Shown here: piece after piece, positions 9,565-19,481 of the stretch
How the letters are laid out: every line of letters starts with the position of its first letter
Numbering within the stretch: position 1 is the stretch's first letter
DNA from: JAWKOK01 sp963698255
GTDB lineage: Bacteria > Chloroflexota > Anaerolineae > Caldilineales > Caldilineaceae
Length of the DNA: 64,000 nucleotides
NCBI GenBank assembly: GCA_963698255.1
Contig: CAVOQD010000020.1
Location: forward strand, 22,713 to 86,712
Direction of reading: 5' to 3'
Position numbers and translations under genes: made by a program
The notes under the pieces: model-generated
The model's database searches: none
Told to the model about the DNA's origin: nothing
What the model saw: only the letters and a program-made list of their open reading frames with translations

Positions 9565-10477
9565 CTACGGCGTCCCAAACCACTTCTGGAAGATCTGATC
9601 GTAGGCGCCGGACGCTTGAATCTCCTCAATCGCCAGGTTCAATCCTTCGAGTACGCGGGGACGCTCTTTGCTGACGGCGATACCGTACTGTTCATCGGTG
9701 ACCGGACCGCCAACCAGTTTGATGGAGGCGCCGGGATTGGCCTTGATGAAGTCGATGATCACGGGCATGTCGAGTACGACCGCAGTCACTTCCCCATTGA
9801 CCAACGCCTGCAAGGCCGGAACCGCCTCTTCAAACGGAGCGGCAATCGCTTCGGTCTGGCCGGCGACGAATTCCGCTCCGGTCGTGCCCTGCTTCACGCC
9901 CACGGTCACATCGGCGGTCAGATCGGCAGCGCCCATGATATTCATGTTGTCGGTCAAGACGGCAACGCCTTGTCCGGAACTGAAGTAAGAGACCGGCGCC
10001 ATACCCGGCTCGAAGTAGGGTTCGGTGAAATCCACCCGTTCCTTGCGTCCGTCGGTGATGGTGATGGCGCTGATGGCGGCATCAAACTCGCCGTTCTCAA
10101 GGCCATCGAAGATGCCCTCAAATGGCGTTGTGACGTAAGCCATTTCGAAGCCGGCGGCGGCTGACAGGGCATTCATGATGTCGATATCAAAACCGGCAAG
10201 ATTGCCGTTTTCGTCAACGAAGACGAACGGTTCAAACTCGGCATTGACGCCTACGCTGATGACAGGCGTCTCGCCGGAGTCGTCAGACATAGCCTCTGCA
10301 GCCGGGTCGGTCGTAGGCGCTGCCTCGGCAGCCGGCTCTTCGACCATTCGGCGCGTCAGCAGCCTGTTCTTCAGCGGCTACGGTCGCTGTCGGCGCCGGC
10401 GTCTCCTTTGACCCGCCACATGCGGCCAATAACAGAACAACAAGGGCAAGAATTGCGACAATTTGTTTTCGATCCAT
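9565..10477 (-). CDS. Amino-acid ABC transporter substrate-binding lipoprotein (family 3; one frameshift)
   Basis: Lipoprotein signal IVAILALVVLLLAACGG, then a low-complexity linker rich in Ala, Glu and Thr in which the frame changes near 10345. The mature part is a typical family-3 solute-binding protein: GVNAEFEPFVFVDENGNLAG, FDIDIMNALSAAAG, FDAAISAITITDGRKERVDF, VGVKQGTTGAEFV and a C-terminal GAYDQIFQKWFGTP. It binds a polar amino acid or related compound at the outer membrane face. No permease or ATPase genes are next to it, so it must work with components elsewhere. GGGAGCG lies 8 bases before the ATG at 10477, and a terminator follows the stop. Confidence 0.85.
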
Positions 10478-10752
10478 AGGGCACGCTCCCGGAACTAAAT
10501 GATGGGATGGATTTCAGATGGTTGGTGACATCGGCGATCGATGGCGATCGACGGTGAGGCCATGCAAATGCCTCTCCGACAGACGAAGGTCATTATACGG
10601 AGATCCGGGCAAAAGCGAAAGATGGCGACCGACAAGGCTCGCTTCATCATCTTGCCGCAGATCGAGTATACTGGCTCTACGAAAACCGAATCACAACAAG
10701 ACCTATCCAGCCATAAAAAATGGAAAACTAGCAAGTCTGCAAAGGAGTCGAG

Positions 10753-11915
10753 ATGAAGATCTACGATGGCGGCGTCGCCATCACCGGAACCGGCTTCATG
10801 GGACCGGCCCATCTGGAGGCGCTGCGACGCCTCGGCATTCATGTTGTCGGCATCCTCGGTTCATCGCCGGCAGAAGTCGCGCTGCGGCAGCCGAGGCGAT
10901 GGGCCTGGAAAAGGCGTACGAGAGCTTCGACGCCATCCTTGCCGACGACGATGTGCAGGTCGTGCATCTCACCACGCCCAACCGCATCCATTTCGCCACG
11001 GCACGCGACGCGCTGCTGGCCGGCAAACATGTGCTCTGCGAGAAACCGCTGGCCATGAATGCAGACGAATCGGCTGCGCTCGTGGCGCTGGCGGCGCAGA
11101 GCGGCCTGGTGGCAGGCGTCAACTACAACATCCGCTTCTACCCGCTGAACCTGGAAGCGCGCGCCCGCGTCCAGGCCGGCGAACTGGGCGACATCTTCAC
11201 CATCCAGGGCAGCTACGTCCAGGACTGGCTGCTCTACCCCACCGACTACAACTGGCGCGTGCTGGCCGACGAAGGCGGCGCGCTGCGTGCCGTGGCCGAC
11301 ATCGGCACCCACTGGCTGGATCTGGTCACCAGCATCACCGGCCTGGAGGTCGAGGCGGTCTTCGCCGATCTGCGCACGGTCCACCCCGTCCGCCAGCGAC
11401 CCAAGGGCGAGGTCGAGACCTTCTCCGGCAAGGTGCAGGCAGTCGAGGCCACCGAGCCGATCGACATCACCACCGAGGATTGCGGGTCGATATTGCTGCG
11501 GTTCAAGGGCGGCGCCACGGCCAATCTGTGGGTGTCGCAGATCACGGCCGGGCGCAAGAACAGCCTGCGCTACGAGATCGGCGGCTCGCAGCAGGCCCTG
11601 GCCTGGAACAGCGAACAGCCCAACGAACTCTGGATCGGCCATCGCAACCAGCCCAACGAGTTGCTGCTGCGCGATCCCGGCCTGGTCTCCGATCTGGCCC
11701 GCGCCTACATCACCTATCCCGGCGGCCACAACGAGGGCTACGACGACACGTTCAAGCAGTGCTTCAGCGCCTTCTACGGCTATCTGGCCGCCGGCGACTT
11801 CAGCGCCCCGGCCCCCTTCCCGACCTTCGCCGACGGGCACAGGGAGATCGTGCTATGCGAAGCGATTTTGCAGAGCCATCGGGAGGAGCGCTGGGTGATG
11901 GTGGGCGATAGTTAG
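10753..11915 (+). CDS. Gfo/Idh/MocA family oxidoreductase (one frameshift)
   Basis: The N-terminus VAITGTGFMGPAHLEAL is a Rossmann dinucleotide-binding motif. The frame breaks near 10885 and continues as AEAMGLEKAYESFDAILAD, VVHLTTPNRIHFATA and HVLCEKPLAMNADES, the family EKP motif carrying the catalytic Lys. The C-terminal domain has DIGTHWLDLVTSITGLEVE and GGATANLWVSQ. Joined length is about 387 residues, usual for the family. It oxidises or reduces a sugar or inositol-type substrate with NAD(P). AAGGAG lies 6 bases before the ATG. A sugar isomerase at 12833 is its natural partner, but a low-GC gene pair lies between them. Confidence 0.85.
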
Positions 11916-11929
11916 TCTTGCAGAAGTCA

Positions 11930-11958
11930 TTGCTGTGTTTAATGAGTAGGGGTATAAT
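11930..11958 (+). promoter_or_regulatory. Sigma-70-like promoter for a possibly leaderless transcript
   Basis: TTGCTG (11930-11935) and TATAAT (11953-11958) are separated by 17 bases. The ATG of the next gene is only 6 bases past the -10 box, where transcription would normally start, and no ribosome site is visible, so the message may be leaderless. This is read from sequence only. Confidence 0.55.
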
Positions 11959-11964
11959 GTCCAT

Positions 11965-12396
11965 ATGAACGCAGACATAGTTTCTACTCCATCAGATGAC
12001 GAGTTCTTTACTGTCGTGATTCCGGCACAGTCGGTCGCGCAAAATGGCCGATTTGAGTTGGATTTGCATATTGCTAAAAATCTGACTATTTCAGCGACAG
12101 CCGCTCGTCACATTGCGAATCGTTACGCTCATCAACACATCAGTTACCTGCTGCGAGCCGAACAACCTCAAATCGCAATTCTGGATACACTCTCTCCTGA
12201 TTCTCCCGGTATTTGCTGGCGGGTACCGCTTGTCTTGACCATGCCCTCATTCGGTTCAATCGGGGAGGTTGGAGCCATCAACGTGGACATTGAAGATGGC
12301 TCCGTATTGACCGACAAAACCCACATCAAATTGATTCGCAAATCCGCCGATGCCCTTGCTTCCCGTACCGCATATCAGACAGCACCAGCAGACTGA
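11965..12396 (+). CDS. Hypothetical protein paired with a C39-like peptidase
   Basis: 143 residues, soluble, no signal peptide. I do not recognise a named family. Visible marks are an N-terminal helical part (DLHIAKNLTISATAARHIANRYAH with interruptions), a strand LRAEQPQIAILD, then WRVPLVLTMPSFGSIGEVG and INVDIEDGSVL, which reads like a small beta sheet. It has its own promoter at 11930, lower GC than its neighbours, and its end overlaps the start of the peptidase gene by 47 bases. The overlap and the compositional match of the two genes suggest they arrived and act together. The function is unknown. Confidence 0.6.
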   Translation: MNADIVSTPSDDEFFTVVIPAQSVAQNGRFELDLHIAKNLTISATAARHIANRYAHQHISYLLRAEQPQIAILDTLSPDSPGICWRVPLVLTMPSFGSIGEVGAINVDIEDGSVLTDKTHIKLIRKSADALASRTAYQTAPAD

Positions 12397-12814
12397 CTGT
12401 TTGGCAGCCTGTGCCGCCATGATCCTGGCTTTCTGGCAGATGCCCATACCGTACGGGCGACTGTTATCTGTCCTGAATATTGGCCGATACGGCGCCCCTT
12501 CCACCAATATCCGTAGACCTAACACAGTTGGGTGTTCGATTTCCTACCAAGAGGGCGATCTGGAAACGCTACGCGTTCTTCTTGGCAGGGAGAGCCGTGC
12601 ATCATGTTTGTGCGGACTGGGGAGTTGCCTTACTGGTCCGTGGATACAGGCCATGCAATCGTCATCGTCGGCTACGATGACTTGGGATTTCACGCAAATG
12701 ATCCTGCGTCAATTCAGGCGCCTCTCAATATGTTCGGACGGGGACTTGGCTTTGGCATGGTTAGAATTCGACTACGAGTTCGCTGTGAGCATGCTCTACC
12801 AAGGAGAACAATAG
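12350..12814 (+). CDS. Papain-like/C39-like cysteine peptidase domain protein (several frameshifts)
   Basis: Joining frames gives PHIRQHQQTDCLAACAAMIL with a Cys nucleophile, then DLTQLGVRF, YQEGDLETLRVLLGRE, PCIMFVRTGELPYW, DTGHAIVIVGYDDLGF with the His, and ANDP with the Asp, finishing DLALAWLEFDYEFAVSMLY. This is the order of a C39-like fold (Cys...His...Asp). Frame changes fall near 12512, 12537, 12592 and 12735, so either indel errors are dense here or the gene is decaying. No membrane or ABC domain is present, so it is not a bacteriocin exporter. It would be a cytoplasmic stand-alone peptidase of about 155 residues whose substrate may be connected with the preceding small protein. Confidence 0.6.
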   Translation: MPLLPVPHIRQHQQTDCLAACAAMILAFWQMPIPYGRLLSVLNIGRYGAPSTNIRRPNTVGCSISYQEGDLETLRVLLGRESRASCLCGLGSCLTGPWIQAMQSSSSATMTWDFTQMILRQFRRLSICSDGDLALAWLEFDYEFAVSMLYQGEQ

Positions 12815-12832
12815 ATAGAAAGGAACCACACC

Positions 12833-13748
12833 ATGCAACTTGGATTTGTCAGCGCCATCCTGCCCGACCTCTCGCTGGAAGAGGTGCTCGACTTTGCCGC
12901 GGCCGAAGGCTTCGACTGTGTCGAGGTCATGTGCTGGCCCGTGGGCAAGGCCGAGCGTCGCTACGCCGGCGTGACCCACATCGACGTGACCGGCTTCAGC
13001 GCCGAGGACGCGGCCCGCATCAACGATCTCTGTGCAGCCAAGGGCGTTTCGATCAGCGCGCTGGGCTACTACCCCAATCCCTTGGCCCCCGATGAGGATG
13101 AGGCCCAGGTTGCCGTCGCTCACATCAAGCAGGTGATTGTGGCCGCGGAATTGCTGGGGCTGAGTACCGTCAACACCTTCATTGGCCGCGACTGGACAAA
13201 ATCGGTCGATGACAACTGGCCGCGCTTTCTGGCAGTCTGGCCGTCGTTGATCCAGTTCGCCGAGGACACATGGCGTTCGCATCGGCATCGAAAACTGCCC
13301 CATGTTCTTCTCCGACGACGAATGGCCGGGCGGCAAGAATCTGGCCGGCACGCCCGCCATCTGGCGACGCATGTTCGAGGCCATCCCCAGCCCCAATTTC
13401 GGACTCAACTACGATCCGTCGCACATGGTCTGGCAGCAGATGGACTACCTCAAGCCGCTGCGCGACTTCAGCGACCGCCTCTTTCATCTGCATGCCAAGG
13501 ATGTGCGTGTCGACAAACACCGACTGGACGAAGTCGGCATCATGGCCAACCCGCTCGAATATCACACGCCGAAATTGCCCGGGCTGGGCGATGTGGACTG
13601 GGGTCAGTTCTATTCGGTGGCCACCGATGTCGGCTATGACGGTCCCATCTGCATCGAGGTCGAGGATCGGGCCTACGAGGGTTCGTTGGAGAACCGCAAG
13701 GATTCGCTGCGTCAGAGCGGTCGGTATCTGCGCCAGTTCATGCCGTAG
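12833..13748 (+). CDS. Sugar phosphate isomerase/epimerase, xylose-isomerase-like TIM barrel (one frameshift)
   Basis: The N-terminal half carries LSLEEVLDFAAAEGFDCVEV, the first barrel strands, through STVNTFIGRDWTKSV. The frame shifts near 13268 and continues as IGIENCPMFFSDDEWPGG (catalytic Glu strand), GLNYDPSHMVWQ (Asp/His metal site), LFHLHAKDVRVDK (His, Asp) and GPICIEVEDRAYEG (final Glu). These are the divalent-metal ligands of the AP-endonuclease-2 superfamily isomerases. Joined length is about 305 residues. AAGGA lies 8 bases before the ATG. It probably acts with the Gfo/Idh oxidoreductase ending at 11915 in breakdown of an uncommon sugar or polyol; the substrate is not readable. 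Confidence 0.85.
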
Positions 13749-13833
13749 CGACTGTCCAGGAGTAACTTCTCGATTTCGTTTGGTAATCGACGGTTAAAGC
13801 CGTCACTACGAACTGATTTCTCAACGTTCACCA

Positions 13834-13876
13834 AAAAAGGGGGCCGGCAGATGTATCATCTGCCGGCCCCCTTTTT
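13834..13876. terminator. Bidirectional terminator between convergent genes
   Basis: A perfect hairpin with A-run, GGGGGCCGGCAGATG, a 3-base loop, the complementary arm and a T-run. Both strands end in a U-tract after a GC-rich stem, so it can stop the isomerase (plus) and the AarF gene (minus). It lies 86 bases after the isomerase stop and 11 bases past the AarF stop. Confidence 0.92.
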
Positions 13877-13886
13877 CATTCCCGCA

Positions 13887-16020
13887 TTACTCCTCGGACT
13901 TTTTCGACCGATCGTTGATGTCCGACGACATGTCCCAGACCTGCTTGATGCCGATGGCGACGGCCACAACCAGCAGGACAAAGCCGACAGTCGACATGCG
14001 GGATGCCGAGCAGGTCGGTGTCCATGGTCATGGCGACTGCCGCGCCGACGATGATGCCGACGAGGATCATGCCGATCGCCAGTCGCTCGCCCACGATCTG
14101 AACCCCGTCCAGTTTCTTGTTGAGCGAATCCGTGTCCACAACCAACTGGAACTGGCCGGCCTGATATTGGTCCAGCCACTTGAGCGTGGCTTCTTGCAGG
14201 GTCGGCATGCGGCGAATGACTTCCTTGCCCGGTGCGCACGGCCTGAACTTTGAGCGCCTTGGTCACGTTGTCAACGCTCAACTCATCTGAGCATCAACTC
14301 GCGCACCTGCGTGAAGGCGGTGTCCACCAGCAACGGATCGGCATCAAGCGTGTAGACGATCTCTTCCGCCTGCATGAGCGCTTTGATGGCCAGCGTCAGG
14401 TCGCCGCGCATCCTCAGCCCTGCATCGTAGAGGCTGTCCAATGACGCCGTCATCACTTCGCTGAGGCCGCCGGTGTTGTCAGTCGCCATAGACCATATAG
14501 CGCAGAACCATCTGTTCCATCTGCTCGCGGAAGACTTGCTCATCAAATGGCTTAAAGGGCGTGCTCAGCTTGATCATGACGCTGGCCAGTTCGTGGGCGT
14601 CAACCGAGCGGATGGCCCAGAGCAGGTCGATGATGGCCATGCGGTCATCACGGCTCAGATGCCCCATCATGCCCATGTCCAAGAAGACCACGTCGCCGGT
14701 GTCAAGGTCAACCATCACATTGCCGGGATGGGGATCGCCGTGGAAGAAACCGTCGACCAGGATCTGCTTGACCATGGCCCGCAGGAACGTCTTGGCCAGT
14801 TGCTTGCGGTCCAGGCCGGCGGCGTCGATGGCCTCGACATCGATGATCTTGACGCCTGAGACAAAGTCCATGGTCAGGACCTTGGTCGTGCTGACTTCGT
14901 TGTAGATGGTAGGGACACGAATACCATCGCAGATCGGCCATGGCCGCCTTGAGACGCGTGGCCCGATAGGCTTCGTTGGTGTAGTCCAACTCCTCCATGA
15001 TGTTCTTGGCAAAGACGCTGAAGATACCGCTCATGTCGGTGTTGCGCGCCCATTCGAAACGCTTCTCCATGGTCTCGATTGCGTCCTGCATGATGCCCAG
15101 GTCGGCCTGCACCTTGGGCACGATCAGGGGGCGCTGTACCTTTACGACGACATGTGTACCGTCGGTCATCACGGCCTCGTGGACTTGGGCAGTGGATGCC
15201 GCAGCCAAAGGAGTCGGATTGAACTCAGCAAACGCCTGCATTCGCGGGCATACCAAGTTCCTTCTCGACAACATTCAATGCTTCTTCCGAGGGGAAGGGC
15301 GCGACATCGCTCTGCAACTTTTCCAACTCAATGCGCCATTCGGGAGGCAGCGCTTCGGAGCGACTCGATACCATCTGACCCAATTTGACGTAGGTCGGCC
15401 CCAATTCCTGCAACATGAGCCGGACCTGAACCGGCGCCGAGACATCGTCCATCGTCTGTGCATGGGGAAAGAAGAGGTGGCCGATATATTCTCGAATCGG
15501 TTCCAAGGGCGTCTTGGCCAGAGAGATGTCCAGTCCGTAGCGCCAGATGGTGTCGTAGACTTGCTGAAAACGCATGTTCTCGACAAACGTATTGCGACCG
15601 CCGGACCGGCAGCTTGCTGAACCAACGCCAATAGGATGCGCCCGATTCGATCTCGTCGATGACTGGTCGATTCAGGCCCAGAACGGCATCTGAGATTGCA
15701 GACAGAACACCAATGATGGCTCCAGCAACAAGCAGTGTGAAGATGTTATTGAAGTCCCAATCAAGGGGGCTCAGCAACGCCAGCAGTACGAGCATGAAGC
15801 TGTTGATCACGATCATAAAGAGACCCAGCGAACGGATCACGTAGCGGCCGGTGAGGAAGATGACAAACGGCCGCACGAACGTATTCATCAGTCCGTAGAT
15901 CGTACCGAAAACGAGGTACCAAATGATGCTGGCGTTCGGAATCTGCAGGCCAGGCAACAGCAGCACGGTAAGCGATATCAGAAGCGTGTTTACGAGAAGG
16001 CGAAACACAACATAGAACAT
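13887..16020 (-). CDS. Holin-like 4-TM domain joined to AarF/ABC1/UbiB kinase (about six frameshifts)
   Basis: From 16020 the protein begins with four hydrophobic helices (FRLLVNTLLISLTVLLLPG, LVFGTIYGLMNTFVRPF, MIVINSFMLVLLALLSP, LLVAGAIIGVLSAISDAV), the pattern of the phage-holin-4 (PF04020-type) membrane family. After a frame change near 15600 it goes on as GGRNTFVENMRFQQVYD into an AarF/UbiB kinase: LGPTYVKLGQMVSSR (KxGQ motif), ASTAQVHEAV, VVVKVQRP (catalytic Lys), ELDYTNEA, DGFFHGDPHPGN and VVFLDMGMMG (catalytic and metal Asp). Further breaks lie near 15250, 14930, 14480, 14225 and 13995. The end has two TM helices, usual for UbiB. The family supports quinone or isoprenoid lipid metabolism. 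The kinase could restart at the ATG at 15575, so fusion versus two overlapping genes is open. Confidence 0.75.
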
Positions 16021-16141
16021 GCTTCACTTGACCTTTCAGCAAGCCACTCGGTTTGGACAGGTTGCAGAAAAAGACTTGAAAGACACTTAAAATCCCGCAG
16101 CCGTATTTGAAAAATCCTACATTCTGGTTTCAGGCGATTTC

Positions 16142-16265
16142 AGCAGTTCACGATTTGTCATTCTGAGCGGGTCGATCTGGAGCCTTCACTCTGGCACAAC
16201 ACCAGCGAAGGCATGTCCTGAGTGCAATCGAAGGAATCTCGTTTTTCTCCAAATCGTGAACTACT
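16142..16265. repeat. Short inverted-repeat element, family B (copy 1)
   Basis: Ends AGCAGTTCACGATTTG and CAAATCGTGAACTACT are inverted repeats with one mismatch. The inside includes TCATTCTGAGCGGGTC and CGAAGGAATCTCG. The same ends and an inverted internal segment occur at 29900-30246, so this is a dispersed non-coding element of 124 bp. The flanks (CGATTTC and GGATTTTC) are similar but not an exact target duplication. Confidence 0.8.
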
Positions 16266-16435
16266 GGATTTTCAGTAGCACAGCACAGTCGATCGATCCG
16301 ATCTGCTGCCCAAATTATACGTGCCAATCCACATTCAGACTAACTCAGTTCTGGGCAGAGATCACTTGAGCCAGACATCCGCTGCGGACGGCATAGATGC
16401 GAGACGATTGGCCCAATCGAAAAAGCCGCAGGGTC

Positions 16436-16463
16436 TTGACAGCCCCGGCAGAACGAGTATAAT
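16436..16463 (+). promoter_or_regulatory. Consensus sigma-70 promoter of the TetR gene
   Basis: TTGACA (16436-16441) and TATAAT (16458-16463) match consensus exactly with 16-base spacing. The start of transcription would fall inside the palindrome at 16464-16485, and the TetR ATG is at 16507. Confidence 0.8.
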
Positions 16464-16485
16464 AAAAAGACTGAGTAGTCTTTTT
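16464..16485 (+). promoter_or_regulatory. Palindromic operator, probable TetR binding site
   Basis: AAAAAGACT and AGTCTTTTT are perfect 9-bp inverted arms around a 4-base centre, directly adjacent to the -10 box. Position and symmetry fit an autoregulatory TetR operator that blocks the promoter when occupied. Confidence 0.75.
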
Positions 16486-16506
16486 CCAGCATCGTCACAC
16501 ACCGTC

Positions 16507-17113
16507 ATGCCGAAACTAAAGCCGGAAACCCTGGCAGAGCGAAAACAGCATATTCTCGACGCGGCGCTCATCTGCTTTGCGCGCAAGGGCTATCACAAGA
16601 CAACAATGGATGACATTGTTCACGAGGCCGGCCTAAGCAAGGGCGGCGTCTATGTCCATTTCGACTCAAAGCGAGCGCTCTTTCAGTCGCTTCTCACCTG
16701 GTCAATCACCCAGTTCACCTTCGATTCTGAGCAGACAATGCCGGGAAGCGGCACGGTTCCCGGCCGGCTCAAAACGATGATGCGCGGTATGATCGAGTCC
16801 CTGTCATCCCAGCACTTTCAGGAAATCAGCCCCCTGATCCTGGAAATGTGGGTACAGAATCTTAACGATACCGAGGTAAAACAGACGGCAGTGGACCTCG
16901 TATGACCAGTATCGCCGGCCGTTGGTTCAGTTGATCGAAATCGGCATTGATGACGGAAGTCTGCGCCCTGTCGATGCACGGGCAATGGCAAACATTCTCA
17001 TCGCCATTCCCGAGGGCCTGATGGTACAGGCGCTCGTGGACAAAGAAGGAATGGATTGGCAATCTGTTTACAACACGCTGGATGTGTGGATCGATGGGCT
17101 GCGGCTGAACTGA
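16507..17113 (+). CDS. TetR/AcrR family transcriptional regulator (one frameshift)
   Basis: The N-terminus has the TetR helix-turn-helix: RKQHILDAALICFARKGYH, TTMDDIVHEAGLSKGG and VYVHFDSKRALFQSLL. The ligand-binding half follows; one extra base near 16900 breaks the frame and it continues as YDQYRRPLVQLIEIGIDDG and VYNTLDVWIDGLRLN to the stop. Joined length is about 202 residues, usual for the family. Its promoter carries a perfect palindrome, so it probably represses itself and the export genes that begin 110 bases downstream. An inducing ligand, perhaps the exported compound, cannot be named. Confidence 0.88.
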
Positions 17114-17223
17114 GCAGCTCCAGAGTTCCAATTGACGAAGAACCCAATTACAAATTGCCAATTCTCTGTGGTTTCATTCGTATCGCTTCGTGGTTAGCAG
17201 CGCATACAAGAACAGAGTCCAAC

Positions 17224-19454
17224 ATGGTTCTGAAGAATCTATTGCGTCGGGCAACCCGCAGCATATTGACCGTTCTCGGCATCGCCGTCGGCGTGGCCGC
17301 CGTGGTCGCGCTGGGCGCCATGGCCGATGGCATCGTCAAGAACTACGGCAACGCGCTCGGCGTCTCCAACGACCTGCTGGTGACCCAGGCCAACTCCTAC
17401 GACGTGGTCTTCAGCAACCTGGACGAAGCGCTGGGCGACCGCATCGAGTCCATCCCCGACGTGACCAATGTCGATGCCGGCGTCTTTGGCTGGATCGCGG
17501 TCGGCGATCTGCCCTATTTCCTGGTCTATGGCTACGAACCGGGCAGCACGGCCATGGACCACTACAAGGTGGTCGAGGGCAAGCCGATCACCGGCCCCAA
17601 GCAGATCATCATCGGACGGCGTGCCTCGGATGCACTCAAGAAGAATGTGGACGACACGCTGCGCGTCTACGGCGTGCCCTATCGCATCGTCGGCATCTAC
17701 GAAACCGGCCAGGGCATGGAAGAGTCCGGCGGCGTGGTGACCCTGGCCGACAGCCAGACCATCGCCCAGAAGCAGCGCCAGGTCAGTCTCTTCCAGGTGG
17801 GCATCCACCCCAGCGCCGATATCGACGTGGTCATCGCACGCATCGAAAACCTGGACAGCGAGCTGACCGTCAGCCGGGCCAGCGAGTACGAGACCAGCCA
17901 GCAGTGGACGGCCAGCCTGCAGGGCTTTGCCTGGGGCATCGCCGCCATCGCCATCCTGGTCGGCGGGCTGGGCATGATGAGCGCCATGGTCATGAGCGTG
18001 CTCGAACGCACACGCGAGATCGGCACGCTGCGCGCCGTGGGCTGGAGCCGCGGCCGCGTCGATCCGCATGATCATGGGCGAGGCGATCATGCTCAGCCTG
18101 GTCGGCGGCCTGATCGGCGTCGGCTTCGGCATCGTCCTGGCCTGGGCCGCGGGGCAGATCCCCGGCGTCGGCGCCTTTCTGGAAGGCAGCCTCTCGCCCA
18201 AGATCATCGTCCAGGGCATGACGACGGCCCTGGTATTGGGGCTGATCGGCGGCATCTATCCGGCCTGGACCGCGGCCAACTTGCAGCCGGTCGAGGCGCT
18301 GCGCTATGAAGGCGGCGGGGGAAGCGAATCCAAGGGCGTGCTCTCGCGCATCGGCAACCAGAGCTTCCGCAACCTGTGGCGACGACGCACGCGCACCCTC
18401 ATCTCGGCCACCGGCATCGGCATCGGCGTGGCCACGCTGGTCATGCTGGGCGGCATGATCGACGGCATGATCGGCCAGCTCAACGGCCTGGCCGGCAGCG
18501 GCGGCGCCGGCAACATCACCGTCATGCAGCGCGACGTGGCCGACATGAGCCTGAGCAGCCTGGACGAGCGAGTCGTGCGCCAGATCCAGGCCATGCCCCA
18601 GGTCAAGTCGGTCAGCCCCATCGTGCTCGGCTTTCTCAGCACGCCCGATCTGCCCATGTTCATCATCTACGGCCTCGATCCCAACAGCGCCGCCATGGAC
18701 CACTTCAAGCTGACCGAGGGCAGCTACGTACGCCGCCCCAACGAGATGATCCTGGGCAAGATCGCGGCCGAGACCTACAAGCTGGGCATCGGCGACACCA
18801 TGAAGCTCTACAACAACCGCTACAAGATCGTGGGCATCTACGAGACCGGGTCCGCCTTTGAGGATGGCGGCGGCATCCTGGCCTTGCAGGAGTCGCAGAA
18901 CTCTGCTGGGCCGCCAGCGTTCGGTGACCTTCATCTTCGTGGATGTGAAGGAACCGTCGCAGGCGCCGGCCGTGGTCGCCGCCATCGACAAACGTTTCCC
19001 CGAGGCCCGCGCCAGCCTGAGCAGCGAGTTTGCCGAGAACACCAACGACATCCAGTCGACCAAGGCCATGACCAATGCCATTCGCCTTCTGGCATTGCTG
19101 GTCGGCGGCATCGTGGTGGCCAACACCATGATCATGTCCATCTACGAGCGCACGCGGGAGATCGGCACGTTGCGGGCCGTGGGCTGGCGACAGCGCCGCA
19201 TCCTCAACCAGATCATGCAGGAGAGCCTCTATCTCTGTCTCTTCGCCGGCATCCTCGGCTCGATCTTCGGGGTTGTGGTGGTCACATTGATCGCGATGAT
19301 TCCCGGCGCAAACCAGTTCATCGCGCCGGCCTGGTCGGTCGGCACATTCGCCGTCGCCATCGGCGTCGCCGTCGTGCTGGGCCTGCTCGGCGGCCTCTGG
19401 CCGGCCTGGCGCGCCAGCCGCTTGCAGCCGGTGGAGGCGCTGCGGTACGAATGA
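17224..19454 (+). CDS. ABC transporter permease with two fused FtsX/MacB units (two frameshifts)
   Basis: Two complete MacB-like halves lie in one polypeptide of about 743 residues. Unit 1 opens with NLLRRATRSILTVLGIAVGV, has an extracytoplasmic domain with IVGIYETGQGMEESGG, then MSVLERTREIGTLRAVGWS and NLQPVEALRYEG. Unit 2 repeats each: NLWRRRTRTLISATGIGIGV, IVGIYETGSAFEDGGG, MSIYERTREIGTLRAVGWR and RLQPVEALRYE. Each unit has one helix before and three after its external domain, so about eight helices in total. Frame changes lie near 18057 and 18895. As a fused dimer it needs only the ATPase (21147) and the HlyD-like adaptor (19737). It exports a substrate or acts mechanically on the envelope; no substrate is readable. 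Confidence 0.85.
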
Positions 19455-19481
19455 GAAGCTGCTGCGTGCTGCGTGAAAGGG

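Larger units (their letters stand above)
16021..16506. other. Intergenic region with short inverted-repeat element and tetR promoter
   Basis: This 486-base divergent spacer has no gene that I can support. It holds a short mobile-looking element at 16142-16265 and the TetR promoter/operator at 16436-16485, both listed separately. The 120 bases just upstream of the AarF gene show no clear promoter. Confidence 0.7.

Noticed and set aside
10839..11840. Minus-strand open frame of 333 codons opposite the Gfo/Idh oxidoreductase
   Set aside because: Low-complexity antisense product; the plus strand has all family motifs.
13887..16020. Programmed ribosomal frameshifting as an explanation of the many breaks
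   Set aside because: Breaks occur at unrelated sequences, in both directions and up to six times in one gene; no common slippery heptamer or following structure is seen.
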